DNA from: Variovorax sp. TBS-050B
Lineage (GTDB): Bacteria > Pseudomonadota > Gammaproteobacteria > Burkholderiales > Burkholderiaceae_C
Reading direction: 5' to 3'
Assembly (NCBI RefSeq): GCF_029893635.1
Contig: NZ_JARXYR010000002.1
Location: 967,001-1,031,000 of the forward strand
DNA: 64,000 nt
In this document: piece by piece, positions 27,186 to 38,167 of the stretch
Layout of the letters: the number at the start of each line of letters is the position of its first letter
Numbering within the stretch: the stretch's first letter is position 1
Made by a program: the position numbers and the translations under genes
Notes under the pieces: generated by a model
What the model was told of the DNA's origin: nothing
Database searches by the model: none
Seen by the model: the letters and a program-made list of their open reading frames with translations, nothing else

Positions 27186-28864
27186 ACCGGCAGCAGCGCC
27201 GCGAGCGTCTGCAAGGTATCGGCCTCCTCCACCGGCTTGTCCTCGCGCCAGCGCAGCATGCGCGGAAAGCGCACCGCGATGCCGCTCTTGTGGCGCGTGC
27301 TGCGCGCGATGCCCTCGAAGCCGAGCTCGAACACCAGCGTGGGCTCCACGCTCTTCACCGGGCCGAAGCTCTCGACCGTGGTGCGGCGGATGATGGCGTC
27401 CACGCGCGCCATCTCGGCATCGGTCAGGCCCGAATAGGCCTTGGCGAAGGGCACGAGCTTGCGTCCCGCCTGCTCCGGCGGACCGTCCCAGACCGCGAAG
27501 GTGTAGTCGCTGTAGAGGCTCGCGCGCCGGCCGTGGCCGCGCTGGGCGTAGATGAGCACCGCGTCGACGCTGAGCGGATCGATCTTCCACTTCCACCACA
27601 CGCCCACGTCCTTGGTGCGGCCGACGCCATACTGCGCGTCGCGGCGCTTGAGCATCATGCCCTCCACGCCCATGCTGCGCGCCGCCTCGCGCTGGCGCGC
27701 GAGCTCGTTCCAGTCGGCGCCGGCGAGCATCGGGCTCGGCAGCAGCGCGGGGTGCCGCATGTCGCCAACGAGCGCATCGAGCAGCGCGCGGCGCTCGGAC
27801 TGCGGCAGCGCGCGCAGGTCGCGCCCCTGCCATTCGAGGAGGTCGTAGGCCAGCAGGACCACCGGGATCTCGCGCAGCAGCTTCGCGCCGAGCGTCTTGC
27901 GGCCGATGCGCTTCTGCAGCTCGGCGAAGGGCTGCACGCGGCCTTCATCACCCTCGGGCGCCGCCTCGTCCCGGCGCCAGACCGCGATCTCGCCGTCGAG
28001 CACCGTGCCGTCGGGCAGCGCCTCGCCCATGGCCGCGAGTTCGGGAAAGCGGTCGGTCACGAGTTCCTCGCCGCGCGACCAGAGCCAGACCTGGCCCGCG
28101 CGCTTGACGAGCTGCGCGCGGATGCCGTCCCATTTCCATTCGACGATCCAGTCCGCGGGCGGGCCGAGCGTGGCGTCGAACTGCGCGAGCGGCAGGTTGA
28201 AGGCGTGCGCGAGGAAGAAGGGATAAGGCTGGCCGCTGGTCTTCTGCACCTGCTCCGCATCGGATTCGGGTGCGATCAGCGCGCGGTAGTCGGTCGCGCC
28301 CGGCCGCCCGCCGATGTGGGTGTAGCCCATGAGCCGCTGGGCCACGCGCTTGGGGTCGATGCCGCCCACGGCCGCGAGCGCCTGCGTGACCTGCAGCTTC
28401 GAGACGCCGACGCGGAAGGCGCCGGTGATGAGCTTGAAGTACACCAGCCGCTCCTCGGCCGCGAGCCGGCGCCACTGGGCGCGCAGCCGCGACGGCAGCT
28501 CATCGGGGGCGGACTTGCCGGCCTCGCGCAGCGGCAGCAGGTGTTCCTCGACCCAGCGCGCGAGGCCGAGGTCGTGCGCCTCGGTGGGCGGCGGCAGCAG
28601 CAGCGCGATGGTCTCGGCCAGGTCGCCGACCGCGTCGTAGCTTTCGTCGAAGAGCCATTCGGGCAGGCCGGCCGCCTCCTGGGCGAGCAGGCGCAGCAGC
28701 TTGGTCGGCACCAGCTGGCGCGGCTTGCCGCCCGCGAGGAAGTACACGGCCCAGGCGGCATCGGCCGGGTCGGCCTCGCGCAGGTAGCGCTGCAGCGCCG
28801 CCTGCTTGGCAAGGCTCGAGGTGCTGGCGTCGAGCTCGCGGTAGAGCGCGGCGAAGTCCTTCAC
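27182..28864 (-). CDS. Ligase-associated ATP-dependent DNA ligase
   Basis: A 560-residue ligase. The N-terminal DNA-binding helical domain spans about residues 1-200, the adenylation motif is [10 protein letters not shown] with the AMP-accepting Lys244, motif III-like is [10 protein letters not shown], and motif V is [14 protein letters not shown] ([14 protein letters not shown]). The C-terminal OB fold follows. The start is a GTG that overlaps the exonuclease stop (GTGA), and the stop overlaps the helicase start, so three genes are translationally coupled. The system is thought to repair DNA ends or breaks, and LigA for replication is not in the window. Confidence 0.93.
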   Translation of the reverse strand: MKDFAALYRELDASTSSLAKQAALQRYLREADPADAAWAVYFLAGGKPRQLVPTKLLRLLAQEAAGLPEWLFDESYDAVGDLAETIALLLPPPTEAHDLGLARWVEEHLLPLREAGKSAPDELPSRLRAQWRRLAAEERLVYFKLITGAFRVGVSKLQVTQALAAVGGIDPKRVAQRLMGYTHIGGRPGATDYRALIAPESDAEQVQKTSGQPYPFFLAHAFNLPLAQFDATLGPPADWIVEWKWDGIRAQLVKRAGQVWLWSRGEELVTDRFPELAAMGEALPDGTVLDGEIAVWRRDEAAPEGDEGRVQPFAELQKRIGRKTLGAKLLREIPVVLLAYDLLEWQGRDLRALPQSERRALLDALVGDMRHPALLPSPMLAGADWNELARQREAARSMGVEGMMLKRRDAQYGVGRTKDVGVWWKWKIDPLSVDAVLIYAQRGHGRRASLYSDYTFAVWDGPPEQAGRKLVPFAKAYSGLTDAEMARVDAIIRRTTVESFGPVKSVEPTLVFELGFEGIARSTRHKSGIAVRFPRMLRWREDKPVEEADTLQTLAALLPV

Positions 28865-29895
28865 GGCGCGGCCTCCGGCGCTTCCTGCGCGTCCTCGTCG
28901 CCGTATTCCGTCTTGAAGCCCTGCGCCTGCAGACCGTTCTCCGTCAGCCAGCGCACCATCACCTGCACGCTGCCGTGCGTGACGAACACGCGCTCCGCCC
29001 CCGTGCCTGCGATCGCGTCCTGCAGGCCCGGCCAGTCGGCATGGTCGGACATCACGAAGCCGCGGTCCACGCCGCGCCGCCGGCGCGTGCCGCGCAGCTG
29101 CATCCAGCCGCTCGCGAAAGCATCGGCATGGTTGCCGAAGCGCCGCATCCACGGCGTGCCCTGCGCCGAGGGCGGTGCGAGCACCAGCGCGCGCTTGAGC
29201 AGCGCGGCATCGACGCCCGGGTCGGTCACGCGCAGCGTCGGCGGCAGCGCCACGCCCGCGGCGCGGTACACCGCATTGAGCGGCTCGACCGCGCCATGCA
29301 CCACGATCGGCCCGATCGACGCATCCACGCCGTGCAGGATGCGCTGCGCCTTGCCGAAGGCATAGCAGAACAGCACCGACGCGCGGCCGGCCTCCGCGTT
29401 GGCGCGCCACCAGGCGTCTATCTCGGCGAACAGCGCGGCCTGCGTGGGCCAGCGGTAGATCGGCAGCCCGAAGGTCGACTCGGTGATGAAGGTGTCGCAG
29501 GGCACCGGCTCGAAGGGCGGACAGGTGCCGTCGGGCTCGGTCTTGTAGTCGCCCGAGGCCACCCACACGCGGCCGCCATGTTCGAGCCGCACCTGCGCCG
29601 AGCCGAGCACATGGCCCGCAGGATGCAGCGACACGCGCACGCCGTGGTGCACGATCGCCTCGCCGTAGGGCAGCGTCTGCAGGCGGATGTCGGCGCCGAG
29701 CCGCGTGCGCAGCGTGCCGGCGCTGTCGGCATGGGCGAGGTAGTGCGCATGGCCGAACCGTGCGTGGTCCGAATGCGCATGCGTGATGACCGCGCGCGCC
29801 ACCGGCCGCCACGGGTCGATGTAGAAATCGCCGGGCGGGCAATAGAGCCCCTCGGGTCGGGCAACGACGAGGTCTTCGGCAGGCGTTGCGGGCAT
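28861..29895 (-). CDS. Ligase-associated exonuclease, metallo-beta-lactamase / beta-CASP fold
   Basis: A 344-residue SNM1/Artemis-like nuclease. The metal motif is HAHSDH (residues 39-44), further ligands lie in LHPAGHVLGSAQV and SGDYK, and a late His is in FVMSDHADW. It is the first gene of the exonuclease-ligase-helicase operon. It trims DNA ends in the family model. The promoter should lie in the 97-base gap at 29896-29992, but nothing convincing was seen. Confidence 0.92.
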   Translation of the reverse strand: MPATPAEDLVVARPEGLYCPPGDFYIDPWRPVARAVITHAHSDHARFGHAHYLAHADSAGTLRTRLGADIRLQTLPYGEAIVHHGVRVSLHPAGHVLGSAQVRLEHGGRVWVASGDYKTEPDGTCPPFEPVPCDTFITESTFGLPIYRWPTQAALFAEIDAWWRANAEAGRASVLFCYAFGKAQRILHGVDASIGPIVVHGAVEPLNAVYRAAGVALPPTLRVTDPGVDAALLKRALVLAPPSAQGTPWMRRFGNHADAFASGWMQLRGTRRRRGVDRGFVMSDHADWPGLQDAIAGTGAERVFVTHGSVQVMVRWLTENGLQAQGFKTEYGDEDAQEAPEAAP

Positions 29896-29957
29896 GGCAC
29901 GCCATCGTAGGCGCAGCGCAGCCGTGCGGCGCCGAACGGCGGCCGCAATGCGGTGTG

Positions 29958-29982
29958 GGCCGGCGCCTACTTGGCGCCGGCC
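29958..29982 (-). terminator. Perfect 10-bp hairpin downstream of the sugar operon
   Basis: GGCCGGCGCC and GGCGCCGGCC form a perfect stem around a five-base loop, ten bases after the stop of the dehydrogenase gene. No T run follows on either strand, so termination by the hairpin alone is uncertain, but its position fits an operon end. Confidence 0.5.
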
Positions 29983-29992
29983 GGGCGCGACC

Positions 29993-31156
29993 TCACCAGG
30001 GCGTCCACTTGGCTTCGCTCCTGGCCGACGCCACCGTCCGCTCGATGAAGCGCACGCCGCGCGCGCCGTCTTCCACGCGCGGGTAGTCGGCCGCGGCGGG
30101 GTCGGCCTGCCGGCCCTCGAGCCGTGCGCGGATGTCGGCCGCGACGCCGGCGTAGATGTTGGCGAAGGCCTCGATGAAGCCTTCGGGATGCCCGGCCGGC
30201 AGCCGGCTCGCGCGCTGCGCCGCTTCGCACAGCCAGGGCGAGCCGCGCGTGAGGATGCGCTTCGGCCCGTCGTGCGGCAGGTGCACGAGCTGGCTCGGCT
30301 GCTCCTGCCGCCATTCGAGCGTGCCCAGCGTGCCCGAGATGCGCAGGCGCAGGTCGTTCTCCAGGCCGGTGTTGATCTGCGAGGCGATCAGCACGCCGCG
30401 CGCGCCGCCGTGGAAGCGCAGCAGCAGGCTGCCGTCGTCGTCGAGCAGGCGGCCCGGCACCAGTGCGCCGATGTCGGCGCAGAGGCTCTCGATCTCGAGA
30501 CCGGTGATGCTGGCCACCAGATTCTCGGCATGCGAACCGATGTCGCCGATGGCGCCGCCCGCGCCGCTCTTCGCGGGGTCGGTGCGCCAGTCGGCCTGCT
30601 TGTTGCCGCTGCCCTCGAGCTGGCTCGCGAGCCAGCCCTGGTTGTATTCGACGACGATCTTTCGCAGCTCGCCGAGCTGGCCCGCGCGCACCATCTCGCG
30701 CGCCTGCCGCACCATCGGGTAGCCGGTGTAGTTGTAGGTCACGCCGAACACCGTGCCCTGCCTGGCCACGCTCGCGACCAGCGCATCGGCCTGCGCGCGC
30801 GTGTGCACGAGCGGCTTGTCGCACACCACGTGGAAGCCGGCGTCGACGAAGGCCTGCGCGACGGGGTAGTGCACATGGTTGGGCGTGACGATCGAGACGA
30901 AGTCGATGCGCTCGTCGGCCGGGCGCTTCAGCTCGTCCGCCAGCAGCGCCTGCCAGTCGCCGTGGTTGCGGTCGTCCGCGAGGCCGAGGTCCGCGCCCGA
31001 TGCGCGCGCCTTCTCGGCATGGGACGACAGCGCACCCGCGACGAGCACGATCTGCCCGTCGAGCGCCATGGCCTTGCGGTGCACGGCGCCGATGAAGGCG
31101 TCGCGCCCGCCGCCGACCATGGCGTAGCGCAGCTTGCGTGGTGCGATCTCTGTCAC
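29993..31156 (-). CDS. Gfo/Idh/MocA-family sugar dehydrogenase
   Basis: A 387-residue NAD(P)-dependent oxidoreductase. The N-terminal Rossmann motif is [17 protein letters not shown], the EKP-type motif appears as [10 protein letters not shown], and the catalytic-region motif is [15 protein letters not shown] with the conserved GD-x-GSH. The start is a GTG one base after the stop of the binding-protein gene, so it belongs to the sugar ABC operon and probably oxidises the imported sugar or inositol-like compound. Substrate not predictable from the sequence. Confidence 0.9.
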   Translation of the reverse strand: MTEIAPRKLRYAMVGGGRDAFIGAVHRKAMALDGQIVLVAGALSSHAEKARASGADLGLADDRNHGDWQALLADELKRPADERIDFVSIVTPNHVHYPVAQAFVDAGFHVVCDKPLVHTRAQADALVASVARQGTVFGVTYNYTGYPMVRQAREMVRAGQLGELRKIVVEYNQGWLASQLEGSGNKQADWRTDPAKSGAGGAIGDIGSHAENLVASITGLEIESLCADIGALVPGRLLDDDGSLLLRFHGGARGVLIASQINTGLENDLRLRISGTLGTLEWRQEQPSQLVHLPHDGPKRILTRGSPWLCEAAQRASRLPAGHPEGFIEAFANIYAGVAADIRARLEGRQADPAAADYPRVEDGARGVRFIERTVASARSEAKWTPW

Positions 31157-31157
31157 C

Positions 31158-32120
31158 TCAGAACGGGGAGTTGGGGTGGTAGAAGTCTTTGGCGTTTTCC
31201 TTGGTGATCAGCACCGAAGGAATGATCGTCGTCGCGGGCAGCTTCTCGCCCTTCAGGCGCGCCTCGGCCGTGAGCTTGATCGCGTCGTAGATGAACTTGG
31301 GCGAGTAGCTCACGTCGGCCGTGATGCGCTTGTCCTTGCCGTCCATGATGGTCTTCACCATGTTCTTGGCGCCCGCGCCGCCGAAGACGATCTTGATGTC
31401 GTCGCGCTTGGCCTGCTCGATGGCCTTGAGCACGCCCACGGCCATGTCGTCGTCGGCGGCCCAGATGGCGTCGATGTTCTTGAAGCGCGTGAGATAGTCC
31501 TGCGTCACCTTGAAGGCGTCGTCGCGGTTCCAGTTGGCGTACTTGGCGTCGAGCAGCTTGATGTCGGGATGGTTCTTGAGCACCGCGTTGAAGGCGTCCA
31601 TGCGCTCGTTGTCGAGCGTGGTGGCGATGCCGCGCAGCGCCACGACGTTGCCCTTGCCGCCGAGCTGCTTGACGATGTACTCGGCCGGAATGCGGCCGAA
31701 GGCGGTGTTGTCGCCGGCCACGTAGGCGTCCTGCGCGCTGGTGTCGGTGAGGCCGCGGTCGACCACGGTCACGTAGGCGCCCTTGGCCTTGACCTGCGCC
31801 ACCGGCTTGGTCAGCGCGGCCGACTCGAACGGAAACACCACGAGCGCGTTGATCTTGGTGACGGTCGAGAGGTCCTGCAGCTGGTTCGCCTGCTCGGGCG
31901 CATTGGCCGCGGTCTTGATCGTGATCTTCAGGTCCTTGTGCTGCTTCTCGAGGTCCTTCTTCGCCTGGTTGGCCCAGTAGTTGATGCCGCCCATGAAGCT
32001 GTGCGTGGCCGCGGGGATCGAAACGCCGAGGTTGACCTTCTCCGCGGCGAGCGCGGGCAGGGCCGCGAAAGCGGCGGCGGCAACCGCCGTGAGTGCGGCG
32101 CGTCGGGTGAATTTCGTCAT
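31158..32120 (-). CDS. Sugar ABC transporter substrate-binding protein
   Basis: A 320-residue periplasmic binding protein of the ribose/xylose class (type I fold). The signal peptide ends near [14 protein letters not shown]. The binding fold shows [62 protein letters not shown] and [19 protein letters not shown]. An AGGAGAC ribosome site precedes the ATG. It is the receptor for the permease and ATPase encoded upstream. Confidence 0.93.
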   Translation of the reverse strand: MTKFTRRAALTAVAAAAFAALPALAAEKVNLGVSIPAATHSFMGGINYWANQAKKDLEKQHKDLKITIKTAANAPEQANQLQDLSTVTKINALVVFPFESAALTKPVAQVKAKGAYVTVVDRGLTDTSAQDAYVAGDNTAFGRIPAEYIVKQLGGKGNVVALRGIATTLDNERMDAFNAVLKNHPDIKLLDAKYANWNRDDAFKVTQDYLTRFKNIDAIWAADDDMAVGVLKAIEQAKRDDIKIVFGGAGAKNMVKTIMDGKDKRITADVSYSPKFIYDAIKLTAEARLKGEKLPATTIIPSVLITKENAKDFYHPNSPF

Positions 32121-32146
32121 GCTGGATGTCTCCTCTTGGGTGGATG

Positions 32147-32166
32147 GAACGAACGAACGAACGAAC
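32147..32166 (+). repeat. Simple sequence repeat, five GAAC units
   Basis: Five perfect tandem GAAC units (GTTC on the coding strand) lie in the 62-base gap between the permease stop and the binding-protein start, about 27 bases upstream of the latter. Slippage here would change spacing upstream of the binding-protein ribosome site. Confidence 0.9.
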
Positions 32167-32182
32167 GGAACAGGGAATGCGG

Positions 32183-33193
32183 CTAGCGCCTGCCTCTTTG
32201 CAGGAAGGCGACGACGATGATCACGAAGCCCTGCACGGCGGCATTGAGGTACACGCTGATGATGCTCGTGAGGTTCAGGATGTTGCTGATGACCGAGAGC
32301 AGGACCGCGCCCACCACCGTGCCCGTGATGCTGCCCGCGCCGCCCTTGAGCGCGGTGCCGCCGACGATCACCGCCGCGATCGCCTCGAGCTCCCACAGCA
32401 GGCCGGTGGTCGGCGAGGCCGAGCCGAGGCGCGGCACGTAGAGCAGCGTGGCGATGCCCACGCACACGCCGAGCAGCACGTAGGTGAGGATCTTCACGCG
32501 GTCCACGTCCACCGCCGCATAGCGCGCGACCTGTTCGTTCGAGCCGATGGCCTGCACGTAGCGGCCGTAGGCCGTGCGGTTCAGGATCACGCCGCCGACG
32601 ATCGCCACGACCACGAACACCCACACCGGCACCGGAATGCCCGCGAGGCTCGCGTAGTACACCGGTGCGTAGAGGTCCGACAGCTCGTTGTCGAGCGTGA
32701 GCGCACCGCCGTCGGCGAAGTAGGTGAGATAGGCACGGAAGATGCCGAGCGTGCCCAGCGTCACGATGAAGGGCTCGATGCGCCCTTTGGTGATCAGCAG
32801 GCCGTGCGCAAGCCCGAACAGCGCGCCCAGCACCACGGCGAGCACCGCGCCCAGCGCCACCGCCATCAGCGGCGAGCCCGAGGCGGGCCCGGCCCAGTTG
32901 ATGAACATGATCACGCTGCCCGCGATCAGCGCCGCCATCGAGCCCACCGAAAGATCGATGCCGCCCGAGATGATGACGAAGCACATGCCCACCGCGATGA
33001 TGCCGATGAAGGCGGTGCGCGTGAGCACGTTCATCGCGTTGTCGACGGTCGCGAAGTCGCTGTTGAGCAGCGTGCCGGCGATGCACAGCAGCACGAGGCC
33101 GATGACCGGGCCGAGCCCGTGCAGGTGCTCGGTCCAGCGCGGGCGCGTCGGGTTGCGGTGCGTTGTTTCAGCGGAGTCTGGAGTGGAGGCCAT
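32183..33193 (-). CDS. Sugar ABC transporter permease, RbsC family
   Basis: A 336-residue inner-membrane protein with about nine helices. Signatures of the ribose-type permeases are [66 protein letters not shown] and [20 protein letters not shown]. It is encoded between the ATPase and the binding protein, and repeat B copy 2 separates it from the ATPase gene. Confidence 0.94.
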   Translation of the reverse strand: MASTPDSAETTHRNPTRPRWTEHLHGLGPVIGLVLLCIAGTLLNSDFATVDNAMNVLTRTAFIGIIAVGMCFVIISGGIDLSVGSMAALIAGSVIMFINWAGPASGSPLMAVALGAVLAVVLGALFGLAHGLLITKGRIEPFIVTLGTLGIFRAYLTYFADGGALTLDNELSDLYAPVYYASLAGIPVPVWVFVVVAIVGGVILNRTAYGRYVQAIGSNEQVARYAAVDVDRVKILTYVLLGVCVGIATLLYVPRLGSASPTTGLLWELEAIAAVIVGGTALKGGAGSITGTVVGAVLLSVISNILNLTSIISVYLNAAVQGFVIIVVAFLQRGRR

Positions 33194-33211
33194 GTCTTCT
33201 ATCGATTTCGG

Positions 33212-33304
33212 GGAACACCGCGGAACCGGCTCGGCCGGGCCGCTGGTGTTGCCCCCGGCGAGGGGATGGGCGAAGCGACACGAAGTGCGCGCAGCCTGGG
33301 GGAG
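33212..33304 (+). repeat. Intergenic repeat family B, copy 2
   Basis: A 93-base element, nearly identical to the reverse complement of 21637-21729. It begins GGAACACCGCGGAACCGGC and ends CCTGGGGGAG. It fills almost the whole gap between the sugar ABC ATPase and permease genes, that is, inside an operon. Confidence 0.88.
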
Positions 33305-33307
33305 TAC

Positions 33308-34834
33308 TCATCTTGTTCCGGTGGCATGAGCGATGAGCTCCTCTTCTGTCAGTTGGGCTGCGTCGAGCGTGGCGACGAGCTGGCCCGCACGCATCACCGC
33401 GACGCGGTGGCACAGGCCGATCAGTTCCATCAGCTCCGACGAGACGACGATCACCGCGAGCCCTTCGCGGGCGAGTCGCTGGATCAGGAAATAGATGTCG
33501 CGCTTGGCGCCCACGTCGACGCCGCGCGTGGGCTCGTCGAGCACCACCACTTTCGGCTTCGGCTGCAGCACCTTGGCGAGCGCGAGCTTCTGCTGGTTGC
33601 CGCCCGAGAGCGACGAGGCCCTGACGTCGAGCGAGCCGGTGCGGATGCCGTAGTCCTTCACCGCCTCGGCGAGCGCGCCGCGTTCCGCGTCGGGCTTCAG
33701 CCACGGCCTGGCGTAGCGTTCGAGCGCCATCAGCGTGAGGTTCTGGCGCAGGCCGAAGTGCACGTGCAGGCCCTTGCCCTTGCGGTCTTCGCTGAGGTAG
33801 GTGAGGCCGTGGCGTGCGGCATCGCGGGGGTTGCGCCAGCCCTTGCCGTGCGGCACCGTGCGGCCGAGCATCTCGACCACGCCGCCTGCGGGCCGCAGGC
33901 CGAGCAGCCCCTCGAACAGCTCGGTGCGCCCCGCGCCGACCAGGCCCGCGAAACCGAGGATCTCGCCCGGGCGCACCTCGAAGCTCACGTCCCGCGCCCA
34001 TCCGGGCACGCTGAAGCCCTGCACGCGCATCGCAGGTGCGCCGTCGGCGGCGACCGGATCGCGCGGCGGATAGAGGTCGGCGAGCTCGCGGCCCACCATC
34101 AGGTTGGCCATCTGCTGGCGCGAGACCTCGGCCGTGGGCGCACGCGCGACGAAGCGGCCGTCGCGCATGACGATGACCTCGTCGGTCACGCGTTCCACCT
34201 CGTCGAGCTTGTGCGAGATGTAGACGATGGTCACGCCGTCGGCGCGCAGCTGCGCGATCAGCTTGAACAGCCGCTCGGTCTCGCCGGGCGTGAGCGTCGC
34301 GGTGGGCTCGTCCATCACCAGCAGGCGCGCATGGCGAGCGATGGCCTTCGCGATCTCGACGAGCTGCTTCTCCGCGACGATGAGGCGGCGCACCTTGGTG
34401 CGCGGGTCGATGTTGAGGCCCACGGCCGCGAGCGCCGCGGCGGCGTCGCGCTCCATCGCGGCGTCGTCGAGGAACAGGCCCCGCTTGCGTTCGTGGCCGA
34501 GGAAGATGTTCTGCGCCACGCTGAGGTCTTCGGCGAGGTTGAACTCCTGGTGGATCAGCACGATGCCCAGCGCCTCGGCATCGCGCGAGCCGGCGAACTG
34601 CTGCGGCGCGCCGTTCACGCGCAGGGTGCCGCCGCTGAGGCTTTCGTAGCCCGAGAGGATCTTCATCAGCGTGGACTTGCCCGCGCCGTTCTCGCCCAAC
34701 AGTCCGTAGACCTTGCCGGGCGCGAGCCCAAAGCTCACGCCGTGCAGCACCTGCACCGGGCCGAAGGCCTTCACCACGCCATCGAACTCGACGGCGACAT
34801 GGCGGCGCCTGGCGTTCTCGCCGGCTGCATTCAT
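33308..34834 (-). CDS. Sugar ABC transporter ATPase, two domains (RbsA/XylG/MglA type)
   Basis: A 508-residue tandem ATPase. The first domain has Walker A GENGAGKST, HQEFNLA and Walker B LLVMDEPTATLT. The second has the usual relaxed P-loop (FAGLVGAGRTEL), the signature SSLSGGNQQKLALAK and VVVLDEPTRGVDVGAK. It energises the import of a monosaccharide through the RbsC-type permease. The start overlaps the ROK regulator stop by ATGA, so regulator and transporter are cotranscribed. Confidence 0.94.
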   Translation of the reverse strand: MNAAGENARRRHVAVEFDGVVKAFGPVQVLHGVSFGLAPGKVYGLLGENGAGKSTLMKILSGYESLSGGTLRVNGAPQQFAGSRDAEALGIVLIHQEFNLAEDLSVAQNIFLGHERKRGLFLDDAAMERDAAAALAAVGLNIDPRTKVRRLIVAEKQLVEIAKAIARHARLLVMDEPTATLTPGETERLFKLIAQLRADGVTIVYISHKLDEVERVTDEVIVMRDGRFVARAPTAEVSRQQMANLMVGRELADLYPPRDPVAADGAPAMRVQGFSVPGWARDVSFEVRPGEILGFAGLVGAGRTELFEGLLGLRPAGGVVEMLGRTVPHGKGWRNPRDAARHGLTYLSEDRKGKGLHVHFGLRQNLTLMALERYARPWLKPDAERGALAEAVKDYGIRTGSLDVRASSLSGGNQQKLALAKVLQPKPKVVVLDEPTRGVDVGAKRDIYFLIQRLAREGLAVIVVSSELMELIGLCHRVAVMRAGQLVATLDAAQLTEEELIAHATGTR

Positions 34835-36033
34835 GGCGCGATCCCCCTGGCCTTGAGCGTCTCGTGCATCGCGAGCACGCCCGCGCCGATCAGGCCGCCC
34901 TGGGTGCCCAGCGGCGTGTACTGGATCTCGAGGTGCCGCGTCGACAGCGCGAGCGAGCGCTGGTACACGCTCTGGCGCACGGCTGCGAGGAACAGCGGCC
35001 CGATGCGCGTGATGCCGCCGCCGATGAACACATGCGAGGGGTTGAAGAAGTTGACCACCGACGCGAGCATCTGGCCGATCAGGTTGCCCGCGCGCTGGAT
35101 GATGCCGTTGGCCGCGGTGTCGCCCGCGCGGCTGGCCTGCCCCACATCGACCGCATCGATGCGGCCGTGCCGGCGCAGGCAGTCGGCGAGCAGCGCGCTC
35201 TCGCCGGCCTCGGCCGCCTGCACCGCCATGCGGGTGATCGCGGGGCCGGCCGCCATCGCCTCGACGCAGCCGAGGTTGCCGCAATGGCAGCGCGGCCCCT
35301 CCTGGTCGACGCAGATGTGGCCCACGTCGCCGGCCGAACCGGCCGCGCCGCGGTAGACCTCGCCGTGGCAGACGATGCCGCAGCCGATCCCGGTGCCGAT
35401 CTTGATGACGAGGAAATTGCTGAGCGCGCGCTTGAGCCGCCAGAGCTCGCCGAGCGCCATCAGGTTCACGTCGTTGTCGACGAAGACCGGTGCGGCGTAG
35501 TCCTCGCGCAGGTAGTCGCGGATCGAGAAGCTGTCCCAGGCCGGCATGAGCGGCGGGTTGACGAGCTGGCCGATCTCGAAGTTGACCGGCCCGGGCACGC
35601 CGATGCCGATGCCGAGCACGTCCTTCGCGCCGCAGTGGCAGCGCGCGAGCAGTTCGCGCATCAGCGTGCGCACGCGCGCCAGCACCACGGCCGGGCCTTC
35701 GCGCACGTCGGCGGGTTCTTCGTGCTGCGCGAGCACGCTGAGGTCGGGCCGCAGCACCGCCACGTCGAGGCTGGTGGCGCCGATGTCGATGCCGACCAGC
35801 ACGCCGAGCCCGGCATGCAGCTGCAGGTTCTCGGCGCGCCGCCCGCCCGAGGAGCGCTGCAGGCCCGCCTCGGCCAAGAGGCCCTGGTCGACGAGGCCGG
35901 CGATCAGCGCGTTGGCCTTGCTCTTGGAAAAGCCGAGCCGCTCGGCCATGACATGGCGCGATCCGCCGGCCGACCAGAAGGTCGTTTCCAGCAGCCGCAT
36001 CTCATCGGCGGTGATGCCACTCCAGCGTGCCAC
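34831..36033 (-). CDS. ROK-family transcriptional regulator
   Basis: A 400-residue sugar-responsive regulator. An N-terminal winged helix-turn-helix (about residues 8-65, SRHVMAERLGFSKSKANALIAGLVDQGLLAE) precedes a ROK sugar-kinase-like domain with VGIDIGATSLDVAVL, DNDVNLMALGE, GTGIGCGIV and the zinc motif GHICVDQEGPRCHCGNLGC. The start is a GTG, because the ATG seven bases upstream is out of frame and an in-frame stop lies six bases upstream. GGAGA is eight bases before the GTG. First gene of the sugar operon, and it probably represses its own promoter. Confidence 0.92.
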   Translation of the reverse strand: MARWSGITADEMRLLETTFWSAGGSRHVMAERLGFSKSKANALIAGLVDQGLLAEAGLQRSSGGRRAENLQLHAGLGVLVGIDIGATSLDVAVLRPDLSVLAQHEEPADVREGPAVVLARVRTLMRELLARCHCGAKDVLGIGIGVPGPVNFEIGQLVNPPLMPAWDSFSIRDYLREDYAAPVFVDNDVNLMALGELWRLKRALSNFLVIKIGTGIGCGIVCHGEVYRGAAGSAGDVGHICVDQEGPRCHCGNLGCVEAMAAGPAITRMAVQAAEAGESALLADCLRRHGRIDAVDVGQASRAGDTAANGIIQRAGNLIGQMLASVVNFFNPSHVFIGGGITRIGPLFLAAVRQSVYQRSLALSTRHLEIQYTPLGTQGGLIGAGVLAMHETLKARGIAP

Positions 36034-36065
36034 GCGTCATGTCTCCGGTTCTTGTCTCGCGCCGA

Positions 36066-36101
36066 ATACTAGGCGTGCTGCTTCAGCCAGACAAGGCTGA
36101 A
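36066..36101 (-). promoter_or_regulatory. Promoter with overlapping palindrome upstream of the ROK regulator
   Basis: On the minus strand, TTGTCT (36094-36089) and TAGTAT (36071-36066) are 17 bases apart, a plausible sigma-70 promoter. A perfect 7-bp inverted repeat TTCAGCC-N6-GGCTGAA (36082-36101) covers the -35 hexamer, as expected for an operator of the ROK repressor. No other palindrome as strong is present in this gap. Confidence 0.5.
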
Positions 36102-36152
36102 CTTTGGCCAAATTCAAACCAAAGATGCTGCATTGCCGGAAGGAGCCGGACG

Positions 36153-36177
36153 CAAAAAAGCCGCCCGAAGGCGGCTT
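36153..36177 (-). terminator. Rho-independent terminator of the ATP synthase operon
   Basis: On the minus strand AAGCCGCC-TTCG-GGCGGCTT is a perfect stem with a stable tetraloop, followed by a run of T. It lies 22 bases after the atpC stop. Confidence 0.92.
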
Positions 36178-36198
36178 GTTGGCCACAGCGTGGGCGGT

Positions 36199-36618
36199 TT
36201 ACTTCTTCTGGCGGTACTTGCGCAGGGCGGCGATCTGGGCAGCCATGACGGCCAGCTCGGACTGCGCCATCGCGATGTCGATGTCGCTCTTGGCGTTCTT
36301 GAGCGCTTCCTCGGCGGCCGCGCGGGCCTGGTTGGCCTTCTCGTCGTCGAGGTCCTTGCCGCGGATCGCGGTGTCGGACAGCACGGTGACGGCGTCGGGC
36401 TGCACTTCGAGGATGCCGCCGGCCACGAAGACGAATTCCTCGCCGCCGTCGGCCGTTTCGATGCGCACCGCACCGGGACGGATGCGCGTGATCAGCGGGG
36501 TGTGGCGCGGATAGATGCCGAGCTCGCCGGCTTCACCGGGCAGCGCGACGAACTTGGCTTCGCCCGAGAAGATCGACTCTTCCGCGCTGACCACGTCCAC
36601 ATGAATGGTGCCTGCCAT
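36199..36618 (-). CDS. atpC: F1Fo ATP synthase epsilon subunit
   Basis: A 139-residue epsilon subunit of the central stalk, which couples rotation and can inhibit ATP hydrolysis. The N-terminal beta sandwich shows [40 protein letters not shown], and the C-terminal two helices contain [21 protein letters not shown]. Last gene of the atp operon, 12 bases after atpD, with the operon terminator just downstream. Confidence 0.97.
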   Translation of the reverse strand: MAGTIHVDVVSAEESIFSGEAKFVALPGEAGELGIYPRHTPLITRIRPGAVRIETADGGEEFVFVAGGILEVQPDAVTVLSDTAIRGKDLDDEKANQARAAAEEALKNAKSDIDIAMAQSELAVMAAQIAALRKYRQKK

Positions 36619-36630
36619 GGTGATTCCTTC

Positions 36631-38049
<1,419 letters not shown>

Positions 38050-38115
38050 TCAATAATGTTGCGACAGGTTCTTGCAGAAGCGTCCTTGTGCCATTCCGGG
38101 CCGCTTTTGCAAGAA

Positions 38116-38132
38116 TGCCGGACCGACCGGCA
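38116..38132 (-). terminator. Small hairpin between the lipoprotein gene and atpD
   Basis: TGCCGG and CCGGCA pair around a five-base loop. No strong T run follows on the minus strand, so this may be an attenuator or processing site after the inserted lipoprotein gene and not a full stop. Essential atpD must still be expressed through or after it. Confidence 0.35.
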
Positions 38133-38167
38133 CCCTTGGTTTCTTTTTGGCTAGAAACTTCTTCCGA

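Noticed and set aside
24498..27437. 979-codon open frame on the plus strand
   Set aside because: It is antisense to the helicase gene, whose motifs are unmistakable; the plus-strand product is low-complexity Arg/His/Ala.
30000..35356. Long plus-strand open frames opposite the sugar operon
   Set aside because: The minus strand carries dehydrogenase, transporter and ROK genes with full family motifs; the plus-strand frames have none.
36038..36040. ATG as start of the ROK regulator
   Set aside because: It is out of frame with the ROK protein and leads to a short nonsense frame; the GTG at 36033 is in frame with a good ribosome site.
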